64,000 bases of DNA from Clostridia bacterium. GTDB taxonomy: Bacteria > Bacillota > Peptococcia > DRI-13 > SM3-B62. The stretch spans positions 62,001 through 126,000 of the forward strand of contig JAHDQS010000009.1 in the NCBI GenBank assembly GCA_018433675.1, in the 5' to 3' direction. Position numbers and translations under genes: made by a program. Under the pieces are notes generated by a model. That model was given only the letters and a program-made list of their open reading frames with translations, made no database searches and was not told where the DNA came from. Within the stretch, counting starts at the first letter, position 1. Every line of letters starts with the position of its first letter. This document shows, piece by piece, positions 43,043 to 52,277 of this stretch.

Positions 43043-43372
43043 TTGATTAGGACTGTGATAAGGTTTTTGGTTTCCGCCGTGGTCTTACTGGTTGTTGGCT
43101 GGCTTGTACCGGGAGTTTCCGTATCGGGCTTTGGGGGGGCGTTAGTAGCTGCAATTATCATTGCCATTTTGGGCTATGTCGCGCAAGCACTTTTAGGTAA
43201 AAAGGCCACACCTCAAGCCAGGGGGCTTGCGGGTTTTCTTGCGGCAGCAGTAGTGATATATCTGGCCCAATTTATTGTGCCGGGCAGCATAAAGGTATCC
43301 GTGATTGGGGCGTTGCTGGCCTCGCTGGTAATAGGGGTGATTGATGCTGTGGTGCCGACGGAAATAAGATAA
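43043..43372 (+). CDS. Four-helix membrane protein, phage-holin family 4_2-like
   Basis: A 109-residue, almost wholly hydrophobic protein: IRFLVSAVVLLVVGWLVPGV, an AIIIAILGYVAQALLG helix, GLAGFLAAAVVIYLAQFIVP, and SVIGALLASLVIGVIDAVVP. This matches the small four-helix proteins labelled phage holin family 4_2 (YvlD-like), which in chromosomes are not phage genes. The start is TTG with GGAGAGG. Its place between rpsT and spoIIP is where many spore formers carry gpr, the spore protease gene; gpr is not in this window. Role unknown, possibly in the sporulating cell membrane. Confidence 0.7.
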   Translation: MIRTVIRFLVSAVVLLVVGWLVPGVSVSGFGGALVAAIIIAILGYVAQALLGKKATPQARGLAGFLAAAVVIYLAQFIVPGSIKVSVIGALLASLVIGVIDAVVPTEIR

Positions 43373-43386
43373 ACGACTGCTAAGTT

Positions 43387-43414
43387 ATATTGCTTTTCTC
43401 CCGTTCATATAAAT
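43387..43414 (+). promoter_or_regulatory. Sigma-E-like mother-cell promoter of spoIIP
   Basis: ATA (43387-43389), 16 bases, then CATATAAAT (43406-43414) matches the sigma-E consensus ATA-N16/18-CATACANT. It lies 20 bases before the spoIIP ATG. In Bacillus spoIIP is expressed under sigma-E, which agrees. Confidence 0.6.
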
Positions 43415-43434
43415 TAGAGAAGGGACGGGAGATT

Positions 43435-44520
43435 ATGCTTTTTAGGCGACAAAATAAGGTATATTTATTCACCGGGGGACGGGTTAAGACGCGAAGGTTT
43501 ATCAAAAAAGCTTTTTACTGTGCTTTGCTCCTGGTCTTTTTATTGTTGTTATATAAAAATAGCGGAGGCGTTTATGCGGCTGCGAAAAACATGCTTAACG
43601 ATGAAGATAGGCTCAAGACAGTATTTTGTCAGGTCCTGCCAGTGAGTTCCATGGTCGGAAGCGGTTCCGGCATAAATCAGGGTTCTGAATTGGAAAGGCT
43701 CGTTTATGCCGTAACCGGGGTCAGGACCGGTGAGCCCCGAGCTATTCTAGGGGCTGAGCTAAACCTGAGTACGGCGGATTTTGCAGTCGGAGCTGTCTTC
43801 CGCACTGCGCTGACGATTGAGGAGGAAGGCGGAGAAGAAGACTTTTTTCTGCCGGAACAGGAAGAGAATCTTGAAAATTGGCTTACTATACCGGAAGACG
43901 GTTTTCCTCCTGTCCAGCTGAATGGAGAGCCGATGATTCTTGTTTACAATACTCATAATGCGGAAACCTATAAGCCAAGTGACGGTACTTCCCGCGTGGA
44001 AGGGAAAAATGGCGGTGTAGCTGACGTGGCCCAGGCTTTAAGTTTTGCTATGGAAAGAAAACACTCTATCAAAACCTTGTACAGCAGCGTGATCCATGAT
44101 TACCCGGATTGGGCCAAATCTTATGTAAATTCCATGCAGACTGTGAAAAGTATGTTGGAAGAATACCCTTCAATACAAATGGTGGTAGATATCCACCGGG
44201 ATGCCGGCCTGGCTTTACGGTCCGATACGCTGGTCAAAATAGGGGATAAAAGCTGTGCCAAGGTGATGATTGTCATTGGGAAAGAGCACCCGCGGTGGCA
44301 GGAAAACCTTGCCTTTGCGGAAAGGATCGAGCAGCATGCCAACAAGATGTATCCGGGACTTATTAAGTGTATCCGGGTCTGCAAGGATAGGCGATACAAT
44401 CAACAATTTCATTCCCGGGCTCTTCTATTTGAGTTTGGGAGTGATTTAAACACCCGGGAGGATGCCTTGAATTCGGCAGAGATGATGGCAGACGTTTTTG
44501 CCGCGGTTTTAAAGGAGTAG
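43435..44520 (+). CDS. spoIIP: Stage II sporulation protein P (engulfment endopeptidase/amidase)
   Basis: The 361-residue product has one membrane anchor (FYCALLLVFLLLLY) and a C-terminal SpoIIP catalytic domain: ILVYNTHNAETYKPS with metal-binding His and Glu, VVDIHRDAG, and LLFEFGSDLNTREDALNSAE. SpoIIP cleaves peptidoglycan together with SpoIID and SpoIIM during engulfment. I chose the ATG at 43435, after ACGGGAG; the frame opens at 43390 inside the promoter. A sigma-E-like promoter sits directly upstream. Confidence 0.93.
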   Translation: MLFRRQNKVYLFTGGRVKTRRFIKKAFYCALLLVFLLLLYKNSGGVYAAAKNMLNDEDRLKTVFCQVLPVSSMVGSGSGINQGSELERLVYAVTGVRTGEPRAILGAELNLSTADFAVGAVFRTALTIEEEGGEEDFFLPEQEENLENWLTIPEDGFPPVQLNGEPMILVYNTHNAETYKPSDGTSRVEGKNGGVADVAQALSFAMERKHSIKTLYSSVIHDYPDWAKSYVNSMQTVKSMLEEYPSIQMVVDIHRDAGLALRSDTLVKIGDKSCAKVMIVIGKEHPRWQENLAFAERIEQHANKMYPGLIKCIRVCKDRRYNQQFHSRALLFEFGSDLNTREDALNSAEMMADVFAAVLKE

Positions 44521-44574
44521 TAGTTTATTGACCCTGATTTATGGTTAGCTTATTATCAAGGGGGTCAGACTGCT

Positions 44575-44862
44575 ATGACAACATACCGCAAACAGGTCAT
44601 TTTGATTTTATTGTTTGTTTTTATATTAATGCTCGGCGGATTGTATGGAACAAATCATGTTATGAAAAGAAACACCATGTATGCCAACGACGATTTTTTC
44701 TATTATGCGGCGGACAGCGAAACATTGGCTGTTAAGGTACTGGGCCTAAGCTTTACGGCGCAAACAAAGCAGGGAAAAGATAAATTTCTGGAGACGGTTG
44801 ACAGGCTGAAAAGTGTCTGGGGCAGAATAAAAAACATAGACAAGCGTGAGGACTTTCGTTAG
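44575..44862 (+). CDS. Small single-pass membrane protein of unknown function
   Basis: I do not recognise this 95-residue protein. It has an N-terminal helix (VILILLFVFILMLGGLYG) and a short soluble tail with ANDDFFYYAADSETLAVKVL and a basic C-terminus. The start has a GGGGGTC site 8 bases upstream. It lies 54 bases after spoIIP and 37 before murJ, so it is likely in the same transcript. The topology (signal-anchor with the tail outside) would suit a cell-envelope role, but nothing more can be said. Confidence 0.6.
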   Translation: MTTYRKQVILILLFVFILMLGGLYGTNHVMKRNTMYANDDFFYYAADSETLAVKVLGLSFTAQTKQGKDKFLETVDRLKSVWGRIKNIDKREDFR

Positions 44863-44899
44863 AATTATCTTGACCTGTCAAATAAAGGTGTGACCATAA

Positions 44900-46474
44900 A
44901 TGACTGCAGGCAGAAAAGTTGCCAAGGCAGCGGGTATTTTAATGATTGCCATGTTCCTGTCGCGTATATTGGGCTATGTGCGGGATATGGTTATTTATGC
45001 CCAGTTTGGGCAGAATAATCTGACCGATGCCTATAACGCTGCTTTTTCCATACCTGATTTTATTTATTCTTTATTAATAGGGGGGGCTTTGAGCTCAGCC
45101 TTTATTCCTGTTTTTTCGAGTTACTTGGCTGTGGAAAAAGAAAAAGACGCTTGGCGCGTTGCCAGTACGGTTTTTAATCTTATCATCATTCTGATGCTGG
45201 TGGCAATAGTCTTTGGTATTATCTTTACCCCGTCTTTGATTCGACTTTTAGTTCCCGGTTTTGATGCGGAAAATATCGCGTTGACGGTAATAATGACCAG
45301 AATCATGTTTGTCCAAACCTTTTTTATGGCGCTAAACGGAATATCTATGGGGATACTTCATTCTTATCAAAATTTTTTGGCTCCTGCCGTCGGTTCGGTT
45401 TTGTATAATCTGGGTATTATCATCGTCGGTCTTTTGTTGATGCCTTATTTTGGCCCTGATTTTGGTATTATAGGTTTTGCCGTCGGGGTAGTGGGCGGTT
45501 CGATCTTTTATTTTGCCATGCAATTCCCTGCTTTGCTCAAGATAGGGCTTCGTTACCGTCCGGTTATTGATTTATCGCACCCCGGCGTCAGAAAGATAGG
45601 CAAGCTGATTTTACCTGTTTTGATCGGGCTTTCTGTTACACATTTCAATTTGTTTGTTAACCAGAATTTATGTTCTACGCTTCCTCAGGGGATGATTTCG
45701 GCCTTGAGAGCGGCACAACGGATAATGCAGTTGCCCATCGGTGTTTTTGCGATTGCCATTGCCGCCGCTATGTTTCCAACCTTGACGGGTTATGCGGCCC
45801 GTGAAGAAAAAGAGGACTTTAAAAAAACAATGTCCTTGGGCGTGCGTACCATCATTTTTATTACCCTTCCGTCGGCGGTAGGTTTGATTGTGTTGAGGGA
45901 ACCGATTGTCAGATTGTTGTTTCAACAGGGGCGTTTTACGGCTGAGGATACGGCTGCCACTGCCTATGCTTTGCTTTTTTATTGTTTCGGTCTGTTTGCT
46001 TATTCTGCCATCCAACTGTTGAACAGGGTTTTTTATGCTTTGCAGGATACAAAAACGCCCGTTACAACGGGCATATTAACCATTGTGGTCAATATCATCT
46101 TGAATTTTGCCCTTGTTAAACCAATGGGTCATGGAGGCTTGGCTTTGGCCTATTCCTTGGCCGGTCTTTTGAATATGGTAATGCTGCTTCTCGTTTTGAG
46201 GATGCAGATCGGGTCTATTGACGGGAGAAGGATGCTGGCCTCATTTGTGCGAACCCTGGGCATCTCCGTTGTGATGGGAATGGCAGCCTACTATTCCGCT
46301 CTTGGGATGGAAAGGGTGGTTGATACCGGGACAAAGCTGGGACAATTTTTGCAGGTAGATGTAGGAGTTTTTACAGGTGCCTTGGTCTTTTTTATCCTGG
46401 TGTACCTGATGAAAATGGAGGAAGGGCAACTGGCCTTCTCGCTTTTTTCAAAAAGGATTAAGCGCAAGGCTTGA
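44900..46474 (+). CDS. murJ: Lipid II flippase MurJ
   Basis: The 524-residue protein with about 14 helices matches MurJ/MviN: AAGILMIAMFLSRILGYVRD, FGQNNLTDAYNAAFSIPDF with the conserved Arg and Asp, RIMFVQTFFMALNGISMGIL, and the later LLNRVFYALQDTKTPV segment. It moves lipid-linked peptidoglycan precursor across the membrane. The ATG has an AAAGGTG site. A MurJ gene next to spoIIP could serve cortex synthesis during sporulation or be the general flippase; the sequence does not decide. Confidence 0.92.
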   Translation: MTAGRKVAKAAGILMIAMFLSRILGYVRDMVIYAQFGQNNLTDAYNAAFSIPDFIYSLLIGGALSSAFIPVFSSYLAVEKEKDAWRVASTVFNLIIILMLVAIVFGIIFTPSLIRLLVPGFDAENIALTVIMTRIMFVQTFFMALNGISMGILHSYQNFLAPAVGSVLYNLGIIIVGLLLMPYFGPDFGIIGFAVGVVGGSIFYFAMQFPALLKIGLRYRPVIDLSHPGVRKIGKLILPVLIGLSVTHFNLFVNQNLCSTLPQGMISALRAAQRIMQLPIGVFAIAIAAAMFPTLTGYAAREEKEDFKKTMSLGVRTIIFITLPSAVGLIVLREPIVRLLFQQGRFTAEDTAATAYALLFYCFGLFAYSAIQLLNRVFYALQDTKTPVTTGILTIVVNIILNFALVKPMGHGGLALAYSLAGLLNMVMLLLVLRMQIGSIDGRRMLASFVRTLGISVVMGMAAYYSALGMERVVDTGTKLGQFLQVDVGVFTGALVFFILVYLMKMEEGQLAFSLFSKRIKRKA

Positions 46475-46490
46475 TTAATAGTAAGTGTCC

Positions 46491-46519
46491 TTGCAGCTGT
46501 GCGTTGTAGTTGATATAAT
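46491..46519 (+). promoter_or_regulatory. Sigma-A promoter of lepA-hemW
   Basis: TTGCAG (46491-46496), 17 bases, TATAAT (46514-46519), 25 bases before the lepA ATG. Confidence 0.7.
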
Positions 46520-46544
46520 GGTTTGCGTACTATAAGGAGGAAAT

Positions 46545-48347
46545 ATGGACCAAAAACGAATTCGCAACTTTTGTATAATAGCTCATATAGACCACGGTAA
46601 GTCTACCCTGGCCGATCGCTTGCTGGAGTATACCGGTGCGCTGACGAAACGGGAAATGACCGAGCAGGTCCTCGACAAGATGGATTTGGAGAGGGAGCGA
46701 GGTATTACCATTAAGCTGCAGGCAGTTCGCATGAACTATCAGGGGAAAGACGGACAGGAGTATTTATTGAATCTTATTGATACCCCAGGCCATGTGGATT
46801 TCACTTACGAGGTTTCCCGGAGCCTGGCGGCTTGTGAGGGTGCTATTCTTGTGGTTGACGCCTCTCAGGGCATTGAGGCACAGACCCTGGCTAATGTTTA
46901 TCTGGCCTTGGAACACGATTTGGAAATAATTCCGGTAATAAACAAGATAGATTTACCGGGGGCTGAACCGGAAAGGGTTATGCAGGAGTTGGAAGAAATT
47001 ATCGGACTGGATTGCAGTGAAGCCATTCTTGCCTCGGCCAAAGAGGGGACAGGAATTGCAGAAGTATTGGAAGCTGTCGTTGCCAAGGTGCCGTCCCCTG
47101 TGGGGAATAAGAAAGAGCCTTTGAAGGCACTGATCTTTGATTCGCACTTTGACCCATATAAAGGGGCCATTTCATATCTCAGGATTGTTGATGGTGTGGT
47201 CAAAAAGGGAGATCACATCAAGATGATGTCGACCGGACTGACTTTTGAGGTAACGGAGGTTGGTGTTTTTACCCCGGCCATGAAGATTGTTGAGGAATTG
47301 CCTGCCGGGACGGTAGGCTTTTTGGCGGCAGGGATAAAAAATGTTAAAGATACCCAAGTGGGGGATACGGTGACCTCCGCTGAAAATCCCACCAAGGCTG
47401 CTTTACCCGGTTATCGCAAGGTTACACCGATGGTTTATTGTGGTCTCTATCCCTTAGAGACAAGTGATTATGCTAATCTGCGGGATGCTTTGGAAAAGCT
47501 GAAGCTTAATGATGCTTCCCTGCTTTATGAGCCGGAAACATCGTTGGCTCTTGGGTTCGGCTTCCGTTGTGGGTTTTTAGGACTATTGCATATGGAAATC
47601 GTCCAGGAGCGTCTTGAACGAGAATACGACTTGGAACTTTTAACAACGGCACCCAGTGTTGTTTACCGGATTAAAAAGACAGACGGCGAAGTCGTGCAGA
47701 TAGATAATCCTACCAAGCTGCCGCCGGTGCAGCAGGTGGAAACTATCTCGGAACCGTATGTCCAAGCTACGGTCATGGTTCCCAGTGATTATGTCGGACC
47801 GGTGATGGAATTGGCACAAGACAGAAGGGGTACTTTCATTAACATGGAGTACCTTTCTATCGGTAGGGTGATGATTAAATATGACCTGCCCTTGAGTGAG
47901 ATCATCTTTGATTTCTTCGACCAGTTGAAATCGCGCACGCGGGGTTACGCTTCTCTTGATTACGAGCTCAGCGGTTACAAGGAGTCCAAGCTGTGCAAGC
48001 TCGATGTTTTGGTAAACGGAGAGAACGTCGACGCCCTTTCCTTAATCGTGCACAGCGATAGAGCCTATCTGAGAGGTCGGGCTTTGGTGGAAAAACTCAG
48101 AAGAATGATACCGCGGCAGATGTTTGAAATTCCCATCCAGGCTGCGATAGGCAATAAAGTTATTGCCCGGGAAACAATTAAGGCTTTGCGAAAAAGCGTT
48201 TTGGATAAGTGTTACGGCGGAGATATTACTCGTAAAAGGAAACTGTTGGAAAAACAGAAGGAAGGTAAAAAGAGGATGAAAATGGTGGGGAGTGTTGAGA
48301 TTCCCCAGGAGGCTTTTATGGCTGTTTTAAGTCTTGATGAGAAATAG
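46545..48347 (+). CDS. lepA: Elongation factor 4 (LepA)
   Basis: The 600-residue translational GTPase shows all G motifs: [29 protein letters not shown], and [11 protein letters not shown]. The LepA-specific C-terminal domain follows ([17 protein letters not shown]-like, with [20 protein letters not shown], then [20 protein letters not shown]). LepA acts on ribosomes during back-translocation, stress or 30S assembly. AAGGAGG precedes the ATG. HemW follows after 11 bases; lepA-hemW-hrcA-grpE-dnaK order is widely conserved in Firmicutes. Confidence 0.98.
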   Translation: MDQKRIRNFCIIAHIDHGKSTLADRLLEYTGALTKREMTEQVLDKMDLERERGITIKLQAVRMNYQGKDGQEYLLNLIDTPGHVDFTYEVSRSLAACEGAILVVDASQGIEAQTLANVYLALEHDLEIIPVINKIDLPGAEPERVMQELEEIIGLDCSEAILASAKEGTGIAEVLEAVVAKVPSPVGNKKEPLKALIFDSHFDPYKGAISYLRIVDGVVKKGDHIKMMSTGLTFEVTEVGVFTPAMKIVEELPAGTVGFLAAGIKNVKDTQVGDTVTSAENPTKAALPGYRKVTPMVYCGLYPLETSDYANLRDALEKLKLNDASLLYEPETSLALGFGFRCGFLGLLHMEIVQERLEREYDLELLTTAPSVVYRIKKTDGEVVQIDNPTKLPPVQQVETISEPYVQATVMVPSDYVGPVMELAQDRRGTFINMEYLSIGRVMIKYDLPLSEIIFDFFDQLKSRTRGYASLDYELSGYKESKLCKLDVLVNGENVDALSLIVHSDRAYLRGRALVEKLRRMIPRQMFEIPIQAAIGNKVIARETIKALRKSVLDKCYGGDITRKRKLLEKQKEGKKRMKMVGSVEIPQEAFMAVLSLDEK

Positions 48348-48358
48348 GTGAGGCGGCT

Positions 48359-49534
48359 ATGACCCTGGCTTTGTATGTGCATATTCCTTTTTGTGTGGCT
48401 AAATGCTATTACTGCAGTTTCCATTCCTATGCCATCGGTCGGGAAAACTGTGTCTTAAAAGGGTTGGGCCAGCGTAATACCTTGCTGGAACGTTATGTAA
48501 GAGCCCTTTTGCAAGAAGGAGAAAAATACAGCCGCAGTGATTATTTAGCGGGGGAATCATTTAACAGCCTATATATCGGAGGAGGGACGCCCACCTGTCT
48601 TACGGGTGGGCAGTTGTATCTTTTGCTCGCTTCTCTGCGGGAGTTGTTTGGAATTTCCGCAGAGGCTGAAATAACGGTGGAGGCCAATCCCGGGACCTTG
48701 GATAACGGCAAGCTACGTAAGTTAAGGGAAGGTGGCTGCAATCGTCTCTCCCTCGGTGTGCAGAGTTTTGATCCGAGGGAACTCGAGGCCTTGGGGCGCA
48801 TACATCAAGCTTTGGACGTATATAATACTTTCAGTGAGGCCCGGAAGGAGGGTTTTACAAACATTAATATCGATTTGATGTACGGCTTGCCCGGACAGGA
48901 TTTGCGGCAGTGGGCTGCAAACCTCAAGGAGGCCGTGGCGCTTAATCCGGAGCACATTTCCTTGTACCAGTTGAGCCTCGAAGAAAACACTCCTTTTTAT
49001 GATCTTTTACAGAAGGGACTGTTGACCGAATTCGACGAGGATACTGCTGCCGGGATGTATGACCTGGCCCAAGGGTATTTGGCTGCCAATGGATACGGGC
49101 ATTATGAAATCAGCAATTATGCCAAGTCCGGCCGGGAAAGTGTTCATAACAAGACATACTGGAAATATGGGGAGTATGTAGGACTGGGGGCTGGGGCTAC
49201 AGGCTTTTTTGGCGGGAAACGTTATACAAATCATTGCGATATCCATGCCTATTGTGACGCGGTTATTACTGACAAAAGGCCGGTTGAAGCTGAGGAGATA
49301 CTTGAGAAAAGGACAGCGATGGCAGAAATGATGTTTATGGGTTTGAGGCTTAGGCAAGGGGTAAGTAAGAAGGATTTTGCGGAGAGATTTACGGAAAGAA
49401 TTGAGGATATTTTTGGTGAGACAATTAAAAGGCTTAAATCAAAGAGACTTTTGGAGGAGTCTGCCTCTCACATTTTTCTTTCTGAAAAGGCCATACCTCT
49501 CGCGAATATGGTTTTTATAGAATTTTTACCTTAA
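48359..49534 (+). CDS. hemW: Radical SAM heme chaperone HemW
   Basis: The 391-residue product has a radical-SAM CxxxCxxC cluster motif, CVAKCYYCSF, then YIGGGTPTCLTGGQL, NRLSLGVQSFDPRELEALGR and the C-terminal HemW domain (TYWKYGEYVGLGAGATGF). HemW binds heme and is no longer regarded as a coproporphyrinogen oxidase. Compared with typical HemW there is an extra stretch just after the cluster loop (ENCVLKGLGQRNTLL). It lies 11 bases behind lepA. The hrcA promoter starts right after it. Confidence 0.93.
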   Translation: MTLALYVHIPFCVAKCYYCSFHSYAIGRENCVLKGLGQRNTLLERYVRALLQEGEKYSRSDYLAGESFNSLYIGGGTPTCLTGGQLYLLLASLRELFGISAEAEITVEANPGTLDNGKLRKLREGGCNRLSLGVQSFDPRELEALGRIHQALDVYNTFSEARKEGFTNINIDLMYGLPGQDLRQWAANLKEAVALNPEHISLYQLSLEENTPFYDLLQKGLLTEFDEDTAAGMYDLAQGYLAANGYGHYEISNYAKSGRESVHNKTYWKYGEYVGLGAGATGFFGGKRYTNHCDIHAYCDAVITDKRPVEAEEILEKRTAMAEMMFMGLRLRQGVSKKDFAERFTERIEDIFGETIKRLKSKRLLEESASHIFLSEKAIPLANMVFIEFLP

Positions 49535-49547
49535 TTGGCAGTAGACG

Positions 49548-49576
49548 TTGACAAAAAAATGAGCAAGTGGTATTTT
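49548..49576 (+). promoter_or_regulatory. Sigma-A heat-shock promoter of the hrcA operon
   Basis: Perfect -35 TTGACA (49548-49553), 17 bases, -10 TATTTT (49571-49576). It is followed at once by the CIRCE operator. Confidence 0.85.
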
Positions 49577-49589
49577 TAAAGAGATAGAT

Positions 49590-49616
49590 TTAGCACTCAA
49601 AGAAGGAGAGTGCTAA
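49590..49616 (+). promoter_or_regulatory. CIRCE operator (HrcA binding site)
   Basis: The exact CIRCE consensus TTAGCACTC-N9-GAGTGCTAA lies 13 bases after the -10 box and 16 before hrcA. HrcA binds here and represses until heat shock. It therefore governs hrcA, the archaeal-like chaperonin, grpE, dnaK and dnaJ together. Confidence 0.97.
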
Positions 49617-49632
49617 CAAGAGGTGGAGCGAT

Positions 49633-50661
49633 ATGAAAATGGATGAGAGAAAACGACGTGTTCTTTTGGCTACCATCCTAGACTACATTGCTACCGCAGA
49701 TCCCGTCGGGTCAAGGACAATAGCGCGCAAGTACAATTTGGGAGTAAGCCCTGCGACTGTGCGTAATGAAATGTCCGATTTGGAAGAAATGGGCTATCTT
49801 GAACAGCCCCATACATCTGCAGGCAGGATTCCCTCACAATTAGGTTACCGTTACTATGTTGACTTTTTGATGAAAAAAGAACCTATTGAAGGTGAAATCA
49901 GGGATATTATTTATCAGACGTTATTAAACCGTATCAGAGAAACAGATGAGCTCATTCAATTGACGAGTAAGCTTTTGTCGCAGCTAACGAATTATACAGC
50001 CTTTATTCTGGCACCTTTCTGTGGGGAAAATACCCTCAGGCACATTAAATTGCTTCCTATCGAAGAAGGCAAGGCCGTCGTTATAATTGTACTGGACAGC
50101 GGGCATGTGGAGCACCGAATAGTGGAAGTCCCGGAGTATCTGAATGAAGGTGATTACGCGGCTATCTCCGCCATTCTCAACGGGCATCTTCAAGGCTTGA
50201 CTCTGGAACAGTGGCATCCGGGTATCATCCAGGCGGTTTACCGTGACCTTGATAGGCAGCGGGAGACGTTGAAGCAGATTATTGAGGTGATTGAACAGTC
50301 TCTTGATTATGAGCATGAGCAAAAGGTCTTTCTCAAGGGCACTTTGAATATTCTTGATCAGCCGGAATTTAAGCAGATAGAGAGGGTAAAAGCGCTTTTT
50401 GAACTTTTTGAAGAAGAAGAAACAATCAAGAATCTGTTGCATTGTGACCATGAAAACGGTATTGTCATCAAAATAGGTACGGAAAACCGTCATGAATCCA
50501 TGAAGGGTTGCAGTCTTGTCACAGCCGCTTACCACCGACAAGGAAAGGTGATTGGCAATATTGGTTTGCTTGGTCCCACCAGGATGGAGTATTCTAGAGC
50601 GGTAAGTATTGTAGAGCTAGTTACTTACGCCTTGACGGATATGTTGGAGAAAATGAGATAA
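49633..50661 (+). CDS. hrcA: Heat-inducible transcription repressor HrcA
   Basis: The 342-residue repressor has an N-terminal winged helix (KRRVLLATILDYIATADPVG, then VSPATVRNEMSDLEEMGYLE and QPHTSAGRIPSQLGYRYYVD) and the GAF-like dimerisation domains (GNIGLLGPTRMEYSRAVSIV). It represses its own operon through the CIRCE site 16 bases upstream. Classical HrcA needs GroEL for activity. Here the adjacent chaperonin is of archaeal type, and no groEL is visible in the window, so feedback may come from a different chaperonin. First gene of the heat-shock operon. Confidence 0.97.
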   Translation: MKMDERKRRVLLATILDYIATADPVGSRTIARKYNLGVSPATVRNEMSDLEEMGYLEQPHTSAGRIPSQLGYRYYVDFLMKKEPIEGEIRDIIYQTLLNRIRETDELIQLTSKLLSQLTNYTAFILAPFCGENTLRHIKLLPIEEGKAVVIIVLDSGHVEHRIVEVPEYLNEGDYAAISAILNGHLQGLTLEQWHPGIIQAVYRDLDRQRETLKQIIEVIEQSLDYEHEQKVFLKGTLNILDQPEFKQIERVKALFELFEEEETIKNLLHCDHENGIVIKIGTENRHESMKGCSLVTAAYHRQGKVIGNIGLLGPTRMEYSRAVSIVELVTYALTDMLEKMR

Positions 50662-50689
50662 AACGGAAACATGTTCAAACGGAGGATAA

Positions 50690-52261
50690 ATGATGAGTGT
50701 TAAGGACAGAGGTGCGCAAAATTCTGAGGTTGATGAAAAGATAGCAGCCCTATTAACAAATTCTAATGCCATCAAAGCCCTGGCCCGGGCCGTAGAGGGA
50801 ACAATAGGTCCCAAGGGCTTGGATACCATGCTGGTAGATCAGATTGGTGATGTGGTTATTACCAATGATGGCGTAACGATTTTGGATATGATGGATATTA
50901 GTCACCCGGCTGCCAGACTGCTGATCAAAACGGCAAAAGCCCAGCAAGAAGAGATAGGGGATGGAACCACGACGGCAACCATCATGGCCGGGACTTTGGT
51001 GGAGGAGGGTGTGGCCCAGGTAATGAAAGGAGTGCCGGTCATCAAGGTAATCGAAGGAATGAGACTTGCTTTGAAAACGGCGCTGGATGTTTTGGATAAG
51101 AAGACTGTCCAGGTTGAAGACACTAGTGATGATGTCCTAAAGAATGTAGCGCAAATAGCCGGCAGAGGTCATGAAGACATTGCCCGGCTGGTGTACGAAG
51201 CACTTGGAATTATCGGCGGAGAAAAGCTGCTGGAGCCTTCTTTTAAACTGGCAGATACGATTCGTGCTTATGAGGGTGCGGAAAATCAAGTGATTTCCGG
51301 AGTGGTTTTGGATAAACCGCCTCTGAATATGGAAATGCCTAAAAAGTTGAAGGGTGTAAAGCTGTTAGTGATAGATGATGCCTTGGAACCTGAAGAAATT
51401 GATGATGAAGCGTTGGCAACAGAGGTTGGTGTGAATAGATACATACAATTCCAGGAAGAGTTTAAAGAAAACATCAGAAAAATTGTCGGTCTGGGTGTGA
51501 ATATGGTTCTGGTAGACAGGGGTGTCCACGATGCAGCGGAAGAGATCCTGACGGATGCTCATGTTATGGTGCTGCAGCGTGTTCCCAATAAGGAGTTGTA
51601 CCGGGCTGCTGAACACTGCGGGGCAAAGATGTTAAAAAGGACAGGCTTAAAGAAAAAAGAAGAAGAATTGCTGGCCGGTTGCGGTAAGGCAGATGAAGCT
51701 TTTTACGATGAGAAGTTAAAGCATGTCCGTCTCTTGGGAGGCGAGGCTAAAACACAAGCCACTATTCTTGTTGGTGCTTCTACACAGGAGGTTGTGGGAG
51801 AACGGGAAAGAATAGCTAAGGATGCTGCCTCCGCCGTGCAGGCCGCGGTAAAAGGCGGCATTATGGCGGGTGGTGGAACTGTTGAACTTGCCGTTTCCAG
51901 AGAGGTGGAAAAAGCACGCAGAGAAATCAAGGGAATGGCTGTTTATGGTATGGATTGTGTGATTGCCGCTCTGAAAAGGCCTTTTTCGCAAATTGTGATG
52001 AATGCCGGTTTTAACCCCCTGGAGAAAATAGGTGATGTTACCGCGGCACAAGTCGAGTGTGGGAAAGATTCCCTCGGTATCGATTGTGATACCGGAGAGA
52101 TTGTCGATATGGCCAAAAAGGGTGTCTACGACCCAGCACCGGTAAAAAGATACGCTTTGTCGGCAGCAGGAGAAATTGCGGAGGCCATTTTAAGGATCGA
52201 TACCATTATTAAAAAGAAGGATGAAAGCGGTTCGGGTTTACCCAGAGCCGATGAAATATGA
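50690..52261 (+). CDS. Archaeal-like (Group III) chaperonin inside the dnaK operon
   Basis: The 523-residue product is a thermosome/TCP-1-type chaperonin, not GroEL. Visible motifs are GTIGPKGLDTMLVD (residues 37-50), TNDGVTILDMM with Asp60, and GDGTTTATIMAG (90-101) with Asp91 for ATP hydrolysis. GRGHEDIARLV and GGGTVELAVSREVEK follow, with YDPAPVKRYAL near the end. The usual GroEL marks such as a GGM tail are absent. It is somewhat shorter than archaeal subunits. No groES is needed by this type, as it has a built-in lid. Between hrcA and grpE it falls under CIRCE control. This arrangement is known from Carboxydothermus and relatives. GGAGG serves either of two adjacent ATG codons (50690 or 50693). 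Confidence 0.93.
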   Translation: MMSVKDRGAQNSEVDEKIAALLTNSNAIKALARAVEGTIGPKGLDTMLVDQIGDVVITNDGVTILDMMDISHPAARLLIKTAKAQQEEIGDGTTTATIMAGTLVEEGVAQVMKGVPVIKVIEGMRLALKTALDVLDKKTVQVEDTSDDVLKNVAQIAGRGHEDIARLVYEALGIIGGEKLLEPSFKLADTIRAYEGAENQVISGVVLDKPPLNMEMPKKLKGVKLLVIDDALEPEEIDDEALATEVGVNRYIQFQEEFKENIRKIVGLGVNMVLVDRGVHDAAEEILTDAHVMVLQRVPNKELYRAAEHCGAKMLKRTGLKKKEEELLAGCGKADEAFYDEKLKHVRLLGGEAKTQATILVGASTQEVVGERERIAKDAASAVQAAVKGGIMAGGGTVELAVSREVEKARREIKGMAVYGMDCVIAALKRPFSQIVMNAGFNPLEKIGDVTAAQVECGKDSLGIDCDTGEIVDMAKKGVYDPAPVKRYALSAAGEIAEAILRIDTIIKKKDESGSGLPRADEI

Positions 52262-52277
52262 ATAGGTGGTGAGCAGT

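Noticed and set aside
43043-43372. Prophage holin
   Set aside because: No other phage genes are nearby; the four-helix family is common in bacterial chromosomes, and the neighbours are core and spore genes.
51286-51930. Serine-rich minus-strand frames in the chaperonin gene
   Set aside because: These are shadows of the coding strand, produced by its Glu/Lys/Ala-rich codons.
50690-52261. GroEL (Group I chaperonin)
   Set aside because: A chaperonin next to HrcA/CIRCE suggests GroEL at first, but the motifs are of the TCP-1/thermosome type, there is no groES beside it, and no GGM tail.
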